Of a DNA stretch of 64,000 nucleotides, positions 26,101 through 33,139 are shown piece by piece. The notes below the pieces were generated by a model. The model did not search any database. It saw only the letters and a program-made list of their open reading frames with translations, and had not been told where the DNA came from. This stretch comes from Streptomyces phaeochromogenes (lineage in GTDB: Bacteria; Actinomycetota; Actinomycetes; Streptomycetales; Streptomycetaceae), in contig NZ_LIQZ01000087.1 in assembly GCF_001418655.1 (NCBI RefSeq), positions 1 through 64,000 of the forward strand. Direction: 5' to 3'. Position 1 is the first letter of the stretch. Every line of letters starts with the position of its first letter. Made by a program: the position numbers and the translations under genes.

Positions 26101-26513
26101 GGCTGCGTCCGGGGAAGGAGTACGCGGTCGACCTTGAACAGGGCGTACGGCTGCTCATCGAGCTGGAGGCCGTGGGCGAGGCCGACGAACGCGGAATGCG
26201 TAGCGTGATGTCCACCCTGAACGGCCAGTTGCGGCCGATCCAGGTGCGCGACACCTCGGTCGCCTCCGACGTCCCGGCCACGGAGAAGGCCGACCGGGCC
26301 AACCCAGGCCATGTCGCCGCGCCGTTCGCCGGAGTCGTGACCCTCGCGGTCGCCGAGGGCGACGAGGTGGCGGCCGGTGCCACGGTGGCCACCATCGAGG
26401 CCATGAAGATGGAGGCCTCGGTCACCGCCTCGAAGGCCGGAACAGTGTCCAGGCTGGCCATCAACAAGATCCAGCAGGTGGAGGGCGGCGACCTGCTCGT
26501 CGAGATCAGCTGA
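23139..26513 (+). CDS. pyc: Pyruvate carboxylase
   Basis: 1124 residues; ATG at 23139 with GAAGGGA upstream, which gives the standard start MFRKVLVANRGEIAIRAF. Biotin carboxylase covers about 1-455, with ATP-grasp loop KAVAGGGGRGMRR and ERDCSVQRRHQKVIE. The carboxyltransferase runs about 530-810, with DTTFRDAHQSLLATR and the metal site HIHTHDTAGG. A PYC/OADA domain follows, and the biotinyl domain ends the protein with EAMKMEA, biotin on Lys of about 1090. It converts pyruvate and bicarbonate to oxaloacetate using ATP, feeding the TCA cycle. The length is the norm for a single-chain enzyme. Confidence 0.97.
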   Translation: MFRKVLVANRGEIAIRAFRAGFELGARTVAVFPHEDRNSLHRLKADEAYEIGQPGHPVRAYLSVEEIVRAAQRAGADAVYPGYGFLSENPDLARACEEAGITFVGPSADTLELTGNKARAVAAARAAGVPVLGSSAPSNDVDELVRAAEDIGFPVFVKAVAGGGGRGMRRVEEPAQLRESIEAASREAASAFGDSTVFLEKAVVEPRHIEVQILADGEGNVIHLFERDCSVQRRHQKVIELAPAPNLDPELRDRICADAVRFAREIGYRNAGTVEFLLDREGNYHFIEMNPRIQVEHTVTEEVTDVDLVQSQLRIASGQTLADLGLSQETVTLHGAALQCRITTEDPANGFRPDTGKISAYRSPGGSGIRLDGGTTHAGTDISAHFDSMLVKLTCRGRDFNTAIGRARRAVAEFRIRGVATNIPFLQAVLDDPDFRAGQVTTSFIEKRPHLLTARHSADRGTKLLTYLADVTVNKPHGERPELSDPVTKVPPVSATEPPAGSRQRLVELGPEGFARWLRESPAIGVTDTTFRDAHQSLLATRVRTKDMLAVAPVVARTLPELLSLECWGGATYDVALRFLAEDPWERLAALREAVPNICLQMLLRGRNTVGYTPYPTEVTDAFVQEAAATGIDIFRIFDALNDVGQMRPAIDAVRETGTAIAEVALCYTSDLSDPSERLYTLDYYLRLAEQIVEAGAHVLAVKDMAGLLRAPAAATLVSALRREFDLPVHIHTHDTAGGQLATYLAAIQAGADAVDGAVASMAGTTSQPSLSGIVAATDYTERSTGLSLQAVGDLEPYWESVRKIYAPFEAGLAAPTGRVYHHEIPGGQLSNLRTQAVALGLGDRFEEIEAMYAAADRILGHLVKVTPSSKVVGDLALHLVGAGVSPADFEATPNRFDIPDSVIGFLRGELGNPPGGWPEPFRTKALEGRAAPKPVEELTADDREGLVKERRATLNRLLFPGPTREFETHRQTYGDTSVLDSKHFFYGLRPGKEYAVDLEQGVRLLIELEAVGEADERGMRSVMSTLNGQLRPIQVRDTSVASDVPATEKADRANPGHVAAPFAGVVTLAVAEGDEVAAGATVATIEAMKMEASVTASKAGTVSRLAINKIQQVEGGDLLVEIS

Positions 26514-26657
26514 GCCTCCCGGCGGTCCCGGTCGGCGAGTTGGGTGAGCTTGGAGGGTCGGCGGGTTCGGCGGGAATCGATGGGTCCCGGGGGCGGTTCG
26601 CCGTCGGGCATGATCAGCGGCGAACCCGTGGGCTCGTACCTCCACCGGCCGCTGGGA

Positions 26658-27740
26658 TCACTGCCGGGCCGTGAGCCAGCCCGTGTCCGACCAGACCGCC
26701 GTCGACGGGATCCGGTCCGCGTAGCCCGCGTCCTTCTCCAGCCGCGCGCGGACGCTCTCGTGCACGTGCGCGCCCTGGGGGAGTCCGCGGCGCCGGTAGG
26801 TGAGCAGGGCCCAGATCCAGCCCATCCGGTGCACGTTGCCCAGGGCGTCCTCGGGCACGAGGGTCACCTCGCGCTCGTAGGCCCGGGGTTTGAGGAGGAG
26901 GCGCGCTTCGGGCTCGCCGTCCCGTTCTTCGAGGGCGCCGTCCACGACCCACTTGAGGGTGATCGTCGGGAGCCGGGGATCGTCGTCGAAGGTCCCGCCG
27001 ACGTCGGAATGGACCCCGGCGAACCACACCTGCTCGACCGTCGACGGCACGGCCGGCTTCCTGTCCCCGTCGGCGGGGGTGACGAGGTACTCGCGGTAGG
27101 GCCTGCGCTTCTCGTCGATGGACACGGCGTGGCGGATGCGGCGGACGTTCGGGGCCTGTCGGGTGTACGGCCACCGCAGGTTCCAGCGCAGGAGGCCCGC
27201 GGCCTTCACGGAGTCCCAGATCCCCAGGTACTCGACGCGGATGCCGACCCGCCCGTCGACCGCGTTGCTGAACGCGCCCGCGAATCGGTGGAGTTGGTCC
27301 CAGTCCTGTCGCGTCCAGTCCTTGTTCCTCGCGTAGACGGACACGGCGTACGGGACGAGGTTCTCCATGCCGGGCCGCATCAGGCCGACCGCCTTGAGCA
27401 TGCCCACGAGGGCGCGGGCGGTGTAGGCCCCGCGGCTGAAGCCGAACACGTAGATACGGTCGCCCGGTTGGTAGTGCCGCATCAGATACGTGTAGGCCTC
27501 GGCGAGGTTGGCCCGCATTCCGGAGCCGAAGGCGAGACCGAGGAGTTTCGACAGATGCCGGCCCACAGGTGTCCAGGCGCCCGCGGCCGAGAACGTGCCG
27601 ACACCGGGGTCGTAATAGGCGATCTGCCGGGCGGGATCGCTGAGGTCCAGCATTTCGTAGAGCCGGACGACGTTGGTGTTCCCTTTCGCCTTCAACTGAT
27701 TGCCCGTGCCGTCCAGACAGACGACGAGATTCTTGGCCAT
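26658..27740 (-). CDS. DUF2235 alpha/beta-hydrolase-like protein
   Basis: 360 residues; ATG at 27740, preceded by GTGAGG; a GTG six codons upstream is possible. DUF2235 signatures: NLVVCLDGTGN at the start, YYDPGVGT, the nucleophile elbow FGFSRGAYTAR (GxSxG), FLGIWDSVK-like LGIWDSV and FAGVHSDVGG with the catalytic His/Asp area. The fold is shared with Tle1-type phospholipase effectors, but no type VI secretion genes are here and there is no export signal, so it is probably a cytosolic lipase or esterase. It is divergent from the caspase gene and shares its promoter region. Confidence 0.85.
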   Translation of the reverse strand: MAKNLVVCLDGTGNQLKAKGNTNVVRLYEMLDLSDPARQIAYYDPGVGTFSAAGAWTPVGRHLSKLLGLAFGSGMRANLAEAYTYLMRHYQPGDRIYVFGFSRGAYTARALVGMLKAVGLMRPGMENLVPYAVSVYARNKDWTRQDWDQLHRFAGAFSNAVDGRVGIRVEYLGIWDSVKAAGLLRWNLRWPYTRQAPNVRRIRHAVSIDEKRRPYREYLVTPADGDRKPAVPSTVEQVWFAGVHSDVGGTFDDDPRLPTITLKWVVDGALEERDGEPEARLLLKPRAYEREVTLVPEDALGNVHRMGWIWALLTYRRRGLPQGAHVHESVRARLEKDAGYADRIPSTAVWSDTGWLTARQ

Positions 27741-27778
27741 GAGGGGCCTCACGTTCACCGGGGAACACGGTCACTGGT

Positions 27779-27816
27779 GACATCTCGGGACATATTGGAT
27801 GTCTCAGGAATATAAT
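27779..27816. promoter_or_regulatory. AT-rich divergent promoter region with perfect TATAAT and an inverted repeat
   Basis: TATAAT at 27811-27816 is a perfect -10 box on the plus strand, pointing at the caspase operon 59 bases on. GACATC (27779-27784) and GATGTC (27798-27803) are a perfect 6-bp inverted repeat just upstream, where a -35 would lie, so it may be an operator. No good -35 is visible, and the region is markedly AT-rich for this genome. Confidence 0.5.
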
Positions 27817-27874
27817 AGGGAAAATGCTGCCTGCGGGCATGCTCCGGTGCGGTAGTAGGGGTTCCGGAGGATCC

Positions 27875-29047
27875 ATGGCCGGTTCCGTGGTCCACCTCGA
27901 TGAGCACGCCGGTTCTCCGTGCACCCACGCACTGGTCATCGGCGTCGGGAAGTATCCCCACCTCGCCGGGGGCGAGGCACCGGTCGCCGATTCCGACGGA
28001 ATGCGGCAGCTCAGTTCGCCGCCCATCTCGGCCCGCACTCTCGCGACCTGGCTGCTGGCCGAGTACCACGACCCCGGGCGACCGCTCGGCAGCGTCGCCC
28101 TGCTGCTCAGCGAGGAAACGCCGGCCCCGTTCGTGAACCCCCGCACCCAGCAGGCCCACGAGGTCGAGACGGCCACCATCGACAACATCCTCACGGCGGT
28201 CACCGAGTGGTACGACCGCGGCGACAGCCATGTCGACAACCGGCTCGTCTTCTACTTCTGCGGCCACGGCGTCTCGCAGGGCGACGACATGGCGCTCCTG
28301 GCCGCGGACATCTTCGCCGACGAGCACAACCCCCTCAACAGCGCACTGGACTTCGCGGGCCTGATGAACGGCCTCAAGCGGTGCAGGGCCAGCGAGCAGG
28401 TCTTCTTCGTCGATGCCTGCAGGTCCAACTCCGATGTCCTCATCGAGCGTTCGGGCGCGCGCTTCGCGGGGCGCTCGCCGCTCGGCGCCGGGACACGGCC
28501 CCTCGATCTGCCCCGCCGCTTCCACATCCCGTACTACGCCACCCTGTCCGGCGACCGCTCGCACGCGCGGCCCGGTCAGGTGAGCCTGTTCACCGAGGCC
28601 CTCCTGAAGAGCCTCGACGGCGCGGCCAGCGACGATCCCGAGGGCGACTGGCGCGTCGACACCTCCGACCTGCTGAAGGCCATCGACCACTTCATGCGCC
28701 AGCCCCGGTTCGCCGGGGCGGTCGCGGGCGTCCAGGTCCCCTCGGTCGGCGAACTGCCCGTGTTCGTCCTCCACCAGCTGCCAGGTCCGCCGGTCGTCCC
28801 GGTGTACGTCGGCTGCGATCCCGCCGAGGACAACGCCGAGGCCGAGTTCGTCTGCCGTGAAGACGGTCTTGAACGGCTGCATCGGGCCGCGGGCGACATC
28901 GACGGCGAGGACCCCCAGAGCGAGTGGGCCATCGAACTGCGCTTCGGGGACTACGACTTCGAGGCCAGACTCGGCGACCAGGACGTGCGGACCAAGTCCG
29001 TCACCGTACGTCCGGTGTTCCGCCGCGTGAAGTTGGAGAAGCCATGA
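27875..29047 (+). CDS. Caspase-like (C14/metacaspase) protease with C-terminal beta domain
   Basis: 390 residues; ATG at 27875 with GGAGG upstream. The caspase fold spans about 15-300. The His loop is FYFCGHG (His131) and the nucleophile loop VFFVDACRS (Cys182), with the normal order and spacing of about 50. ALVIGVGKYPHL is the first strand. Residues about 305-390 form a separate domain rich in short strands that may sense or anchor. It is probably a conditional protease that cleaves after basic or acidic residues; the substrate is unknown. It overlaps the next gene by ATGA, so the three-gene operon is coupled. No signal peptide. Confidence 0.88.
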   Translation: MAGSVVHLDEHAGSPCTHALVIGVGKYPHLAGGEAPVADSDGMRQLSSPPISARTLATWLLAEYHDPGRPLGSVALLLSEETPAPFVNPRTQQAHEVETATIDNILTAVTEWYDRGDSHVDNRLVFYFCGHGVSQGDDMALLAADIFADEHNPLNSALDFAGLMNGLKRCRASEQVFFVDACRSNSDVLIERSGARFAGRSPLGAGTRPLDLPRRFHIPYYATLSGDRSHARPGQVSLFTEALLKSLDGAASDDPEGDWRVDTSDLLKAIDHFMRQPRFAGAVAGVQVPSVGELPVFVLHQLPGPPVVPVYVGCDPAEDNAEAEFVCREDGLERLHRAAGDIDGEDPQSEWAIELRFGDYDFEARLGDQDVRTKSVTVRPVFRRVKLEKP

Positions 29048-30330
29048 GCGCGGGCCTGAGCGTCAACGTCGAACTGAGCCTCCACGAGGCCGACCTCGCC
29101 GACGGGGCCAAGGTGGTCGGCAACATCTACCCGTCCGAGGGCAGCGGCCCCGGCCACCGCGCCGTCCTCTTTCCCTGCGGGACCACGGCTCCTCCGGCGC
29201 GGTTCGAGGTCGCCCCCGGCCACTACATCGTGTCCGCCACACTGCCCTCCGGTGTCGTGCTCTCCAAGGACGCCGAGGTGGCGGACGGCGAGGAGAAGCA
29301 GGTGACGCTCCGCCCGGCGGCCTCGCCCTTCGAGTCGCACTCCTGGCAGCACCTCATGGGCAACATCGAGTCCTACGGCGCCTACCACGACGGGGCCCCG
29401 ATCCCCGTGCCCCGCTCCCTGGGCTCGCGGTCCGGGACCTGGGAGCGCGGCGCGTTCGTCGAACCCGGACACGCGGCCTGGGTCGGCGACCCGAAGCCGA
29501 CGAGCTGGCAGTTCCCGTCGATGCTCCGGCTGACCGACGGGCCCGCGAAGCAACTGGTCGCGTTCGAGATCGCCCGCTCCGAACCGCACTCCGTCGCCAG
29601 TCTCGAACTGGGCGACGCCGCCGCGCGGCTGTACCGCTTCGGCGAACACGGCCCGGTCGACGAGCGGGGCAGGCCGGTGCTCGACGTGCCCCTGGGCCCA
29701 CGCCAGTTCCTGGTCGTCTCGCTGGCCGGCACCGAGTACGTCGTGACCCTGCCCGCGCCCTGGGGTGCCGCGCAGATCGAGGTCCTGGTCAACGAACGGC
29801 AGAGCCCGACCGGCAGCGCTGTCTCGGTGTCCGTACGCGACAGCCGGGTGGGGCCCGCCCTGGCGTACATGGCCCGGGGCGCCTTCGACGCGGCGGCGAC
29901 GCTGGTCAGGGACGCGGAGGCCATGCTCTACGACGGCAGGATGACCAACCCGCTCGCGGCGGTGGCGGGCGCCTACGTCCTGGTCGGCAGCGAGCTGACC
30001 GAGCAGCCGCACCGCTGGGACCCGTGGCTGTCCCGGCTGAGGCACGAGTTCGACTGGATGAGCGACGGATCCCTGCTCTGGGCCATGCGGCACCTGCGCC
30101 GGGCCCACACCGAGCCGGAGCGGGAGGCGGCGCGGGACGCCCTGGTCGAGGCCTTCGACCGCGGAGTGCCGGTCTTCACTCTGGGGCTGAGCCGCCTCAT
30201 CCACGGACTCTCCGAGTTCCCCGACGACCCCGGGTGCGCCGCGCGGCTCGAACAGGCCCGCCGCCTGTCGTGGCGGGTCGACATGCGCGAGCCGTTCGTG
30301 ATCGCCGCTCTGCGAGGGAGTCAGCAATGA
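29044..30330 (+). CDS. Unknown protein between caspase and MBL-fold genes
   Basis: 428 residues; ATG overlaps the caspase stop. I do not recognise a family. Residues 1-95 look like a beta-sandwich (SVNVELSLHEADLADGAK, FEVAPGHYIVSATLPSG). The middle (100-280) is strand-rich with many Pro and Gly. Residues about 285-428 are helical and could be TPR-like (RGAFDAAATLVRDAEAML, DGSLLWAMRHLRRA). No membrane segment, signal or catalytic motif is visible. Given its tight coupling on both sides it may be the adaptor or sensor, or the protease substrate, of the module. Confidence 0.7.
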   Translation: MSAGLSVNVELSLHEADLADGAKVVGNIYPSEGSGPGHRAVLFPCGTTAPPARFEVAPGHYIVSATLPSGVVLSKDAEVADGEEKQVTLRPAASPFESHSWQHLMGNIESYGAYHDGAPIPVPRSLGSRSGTWERGAFVEPGHAAWVGDPKPTSWQFPSMLRLTDGPAKQLVAFEIARSEPHSVASLELGDAAARLYRFGEHGPVDERGRPVLDVPLGPRQFLVVSLAGTEYVVTLPAPWGAAQIEVLVNERQSPTGSAVSVSVRDSRVGPALAYMARGAFDAAATLVRDAEAMLYDGRMTNPLAAVAGAYVLVGSELTEQPHRWDPWLSRLRHEFDWMSDGSLLWAMRHLRRAHTEPEREAARDALVEAFDRGVPVFTLGLSRLIHGLSEFPDDPGCAARLEQARRLSWRVDMREPFVIAALRGSQQ

Positions 30331-31367
30331 TCCGGTTCATGATGATGCCCGGGGAGGACGGCGACTGCCTGCTCCTGGAGTACGGCGACGGCGGCTTCGT
30401 ACGCCGGATCCTCGTCGACGGCGGCCGTTCGGGCACGTACCCGCTGATCAAGCCCACGCTCGCCGGGCTCGACGGTCAGGTCGACCTGCTCGTCGTCACC
30501 CATGTCGACCAGGACCACATCCTCGGGGTGCTCGCCCTGCTGGACGACCCGGACCGGTCGGTGGAGTTCGGGGACGTGTGGTTCAACGGCTTCGACCATC
30601 TCCTCGACGCCGAGGGGTTCGGCGCCCAGGACGGGGAGAAGCTCACCAGCGCCCTGCTGGAACAGAAGGTGCCGTGGAACGACGCGTTCGGCGGACGAAG
30701 TGTCGAGGTCGGCCGGGAACTCGCGTGGTTCGACGACGGATCCACGATGGACGTGCTCTCACCCGACCGCAGGCAACTGGAGAAACTGGCGCCCGCCTGG
30801 ACCGCGGAATGCGCCAGACACGGTCTGATCCCCGGCAGGGATCCCGAGGAGAACGCCCCGGTCCCGGGCTTCGAGCACTTCGGCGGCGTGAACGTGGACC
30901 GGCTGGCCGCGTCGGTGTTCAAGCCGGACACGTCGAAGACGAACGTGTCGAGCATCGGTCTGCTCTTCGAGTTCGAGGACAAGCGGGTCGTCCTCACCGG
31001 TGACGCCGACGACCGCCGGCTCGTGGCGTCGATACGGCCCCGGGCCGAGGCGGAGGGCGGACGGATGCACGTCGACCTCCTCAAGGTCGCCCACCACGGC
31101 AGCGACCACAACCTCTCGAACGATCTCCTCGACCTGATCGACTGCGACCGCTACCTGATATCGACCAGCGGCGCGCGGCACGACCATCCCAACGAGATCG
31201 CGATCGCCCGGATCCTCAAGCACGGCGGGGTGGAGAAGGAGCTCGTCTTCAACTACCGCGACCGTGCGGCGCTGTGGGACGTCACGGGCCTGAAGGATCG
31301 CTTCGGCTACACCGTGAGGTCCCCGGCACCGGACGAGCCGGACGGGTTCGTCACTCTCGAACTCTGA
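30327..31367 (+). CDS. Metallo-beta-lactamase-fold hydrolase (ComEC-like type)
   Basis: 346 residues; ATG overlaps the previous stop (ATGA). N-terminal GDCLLLEYG and RILVDGG are the opening strands of ComEC-like MBL proteins. The metal loop reads THVDQDHILG (59-64 HxDxDH instead of HxHxDH), then VLTGDADD, then VAHHGSDHNLS. No membrane helices are present, so it is the stand-alone MBL. Relatives act as nucleases or phosphodiesterases; substrate unknown. It is third in the caspase operon and ends 16 bases from the convergent Nudix-like gene. Confidence 0.85.
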   Translation: MIRFMMMPGEDGDCLLLEYGDGGFVRRILVDGGRSGTYPLIKPTLAGLDGQVDLLVVTHVDQDHILGVLALLDDPDRSVEFGDVWFNGFDHLLDAEGFGAQDGEKLTSALLEQKVPWNDAFGGRSVEVGRELAWFDDGSTMDVLSPDRRQLEKLAPAWTAECARHGLIPGRDPEENAPVPGFEHFGGVNVDRLAASVFKPDTSKTNVSSIGLLFEFEDKRVVLTGDADDRRLVASIRPRAEAEGGRMHVDLLKVAHHGSDHNLSNDLLDLIDCDRYLISTSGARHDHPNEIAIARILKHGGVEKELVFNYRDRAALWDVTGLKDRFGYTVRSPAPDEPDGFVTLEL

Positions 31368-31383
31368 GGACGGGCGCCCGCCG

Positions 31384-31920
31384 TCAGGACAGGTGGCCGA
31401 TGTGCGCGAGGGCCTGCTTGAGGAGGGCTCCGGTGCCGCCCGGCATCTCGTTGATGACCACGGGCGACGCGGCCTCCTCGGGGCTGAACCAGACCAGGTC
31501 GAGAGCGTCCTGCCGCGGCCGGCAGTCACCGGACACCGGGACGATGTAGGCGAGGGACACCGCGTGCTGGCGGGGGTCGTGGAACGGCGTGACCCCGAGC
31601 GTCGGGAAGTACTCGGCGACGGTGAAGGGCTGCAGCGAGGCCGGGACGCGGGGGAGTGCGACCGGGCCGAGGTCCTTCTCCAGGTGGCGCAGCAGGGCGT
31701 CCCGCACCCGCTCGTGGTGCAGCACCCGGCCGGAGACGAGCGCGCGGCTGACCGTCCCGTCCGACCCGATGCGGAGCAGCAGTCCGATGCTGGTGACTTC
31801 GCCGCTGTCGTCGACGCGGACGGGTACGGCCTCCACGTACAGGATCGGCATGCGTGCGCGCGCCTGCTCCAGTTCGTCGTGCGGGAGCCAGCCGGGCGTG
31901 GTTTCGGTCATGTCAGACAT
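31384..31920 (-). CDS. Nudix-fold protein with a degenerate Nudix box
   Basis: 178 residues; ATG at 31920, or 31911 three codons on. The layout resembles the DUF4916 group of actinobacterial Nudix proteins. The Nudix box (Gx5Ex7REUxEExGU) is spoiled: the segment starts GRVLHHE and ends RHLEKDLG, so the Glu residues that bind metal are replaced by His, Lys and Asp. It may bind a nucleotide without cleaving it, or may have another activity. It is convergent with the MBL gene; whether it belongs to that module is unknown. Confidence 0.75.
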   Translation of the reverse strand: MSDMTETTPGWLPHDELEQARARMPILYVEAVPVRVDDSGEVTSIGLLLRIGSDGTVSRALVSGRVLHHERVRDALLRHLEKDLGPVALPRVPASLQPFTVAEYFPTLGVTPFHDPRQHAVSLAYIVPVSGDCRPRQDALDLVWFSPEEAASPVVINEMPGGTGALLKQALAHIGHLS

Positions 31921-32004
31921 TGGTTGATCATACTTTCAGGGTCTCGTGTCGCGAGCGTGTCGCGTGACACAGCCGGGGCCGGGGTCACGTGCGTGCCACA
32001 GCGG

Positions 32005-32037
32005 GTCCGGGGCCACGGATCGTCCGTGGCCCCGGAC
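32005..32037. terminator. Strong 15-bp hairpin terminator
   Basis: GTCCGGGGCCACGGA (32005-32019) and TCCGTGGCCCCGGAC (32023-32037) pair perfectly around a 3-nt loop. It lies just after the stop of the binding-protein gene (minus strand, ends at 32075) and closes the three-gene export/receptor unit. Confidence 0.85.
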
Positions 32038-32074
32038 CTCTGTATACATGCGCCGGGTGTCCGTGCGGACGTCG

Positions 32075-33139
32075 TCAGGACGTCGGCTCGGTGACCTTCG
32101 TGGCCGTGTCGCCGTCGACCGCCGCGCTCAGCTGCGGGACCAGGCGCTCCAGCATGTACGGCAGGCTCAGCACCGACACGAACGAGACGGCGTTGCCGTA
32201 GTCGCCCGCCTCCTTGACGAAGACCTCACGCCCCTGCTTCACCACGTTCAGGTCGGCGTAGAGGGCGTTCTTGTGAAGCGTGGCCGCGTCCTTGGTGGTG
32301 TCGCCGACGATCCACACGATCGCGTCGGTGTCCAGCAGGTCGGTGCGCTCCTTGCTGATGTTGGCCCCGAACTCGTCACCGATGACCTTGTCCAGGTCCT
32401 TGGGCAGCTCGAAGCCGAGGTCGGTCAGGATCCGCGAGCGCGGGTCCTGGCTGCCGTAGACGAAGATGCCCTCGTACGGGGTCGCCATCACGCCGGTGGA
32501 CTCGGCGAACTCGGGATTGTCCTCGGCCGTGGTCGCGATGTCGTCCTGGACGCCCTTGACCAGGTCCTTTGCCTTGCTCTCCTGGCCGAGCGCCTTGCCG
32601 ATGATCCCGGTCTGCTTCTGCCACGGCACACCGAAGTCGTTGTACTCCTTCGGCTGGGCCACGACCGGGGCGAACTTCGACAGGGTCGTGTACTGGTCCT
32701 TCGTCAGACCGCTGTAGACCGCGAGGATCAGATCGGGGCGGAGCGCGGCGATCCTCTCCGTCTGCGGGCCCGTGCCGGTGTCCTTCAGCACGGTCGGGGC
32801 CTCGGCGCCTCCCAGTTTGCCGGCGGCCCAGGGGCCGATGGCGCCCTTGTAGTCGCCGAGCCACTGGGTGGTGCCGACGGGCACCTTGCCCAGCGCGAGC
32901 ACGGGGTCCTGGTCGGTCAGCCCGACCGTGACGATCCGCTTCGGCTCGGACTTGATGGTCGTGCTGCCGTACTTGTGGGCGATGGTCACCGGGAAGGCGC
33001 TGTTCGCGGACGCGGACGAGTCCGGGCCCGCCTCGGAGCTGTCGTCCTCGGAGCCGCAGGCCGCGGCGGTGGTGAAGAGGAGGAGTGCCGACGCGAGCGC
33101 CGCGACGAGGCGTGTGCCTCTTCTGGAAGAGCCGGGCAT
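32075..33139 (-). CDS. Ferric-siderophore-binding lipoprotein (second set, CchF-like)
   Basis: 354 residues; ATG at 33139 overlaps the exporter stop. The lipobox is TTAAACG. FecB/BtuF-type binding protein: AFPVTIAHKYGSTTIKSEPKR opens the mature domain, then ERIAALRPDLILAVYSGL and the closing lobe. It resembles the cchF product here over most of its length, but the ligand-facing segments differ, so it may bind another ferric hydroxamate. It is the last gene of an operon led by the 36812-36830 iron box, and no permease is adjacent; importer genes lie at 39563-42550. Confidence 0.88.
   Translation of the reverse strand: MPGSSRRGTRLVAALASALLLFTTAAACGSEDDSSEAGPDSSASANSAFPVTIAHKYGSTTIKSEPKRIVTVGLTDQDPVLALGKVPVGTTQWLGDYKGAIGPWAAGKLGGAEAPTVLKDTGTGPQTERIAALRPDLILAVYSGLTKDQYTTLSKFAPVVAQPKEYNDFGVPWQKQTGIIGKALGQESKAKDLVKGVQDDIATTAEDNPEFAESTGVMATPYEGIFVYGSQDPRSRILTDLGFELPKDLDKVIGDEFGANISKERTDLLDTDAIVWIVGDTTKDAATLHKNALYADLNVVKQGREVFVKEAGDYGNAVSFVSVLSLPYMLERLVPQLSAAVDGDTATKVTEPTS

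Noticed and set aside
26658-27740. DUF2235 protein as a type VI secretion effector
   Set aside because: No secretion, VgrG or immunity genes nearby, no adaptor domain, and a Gram-positive host.
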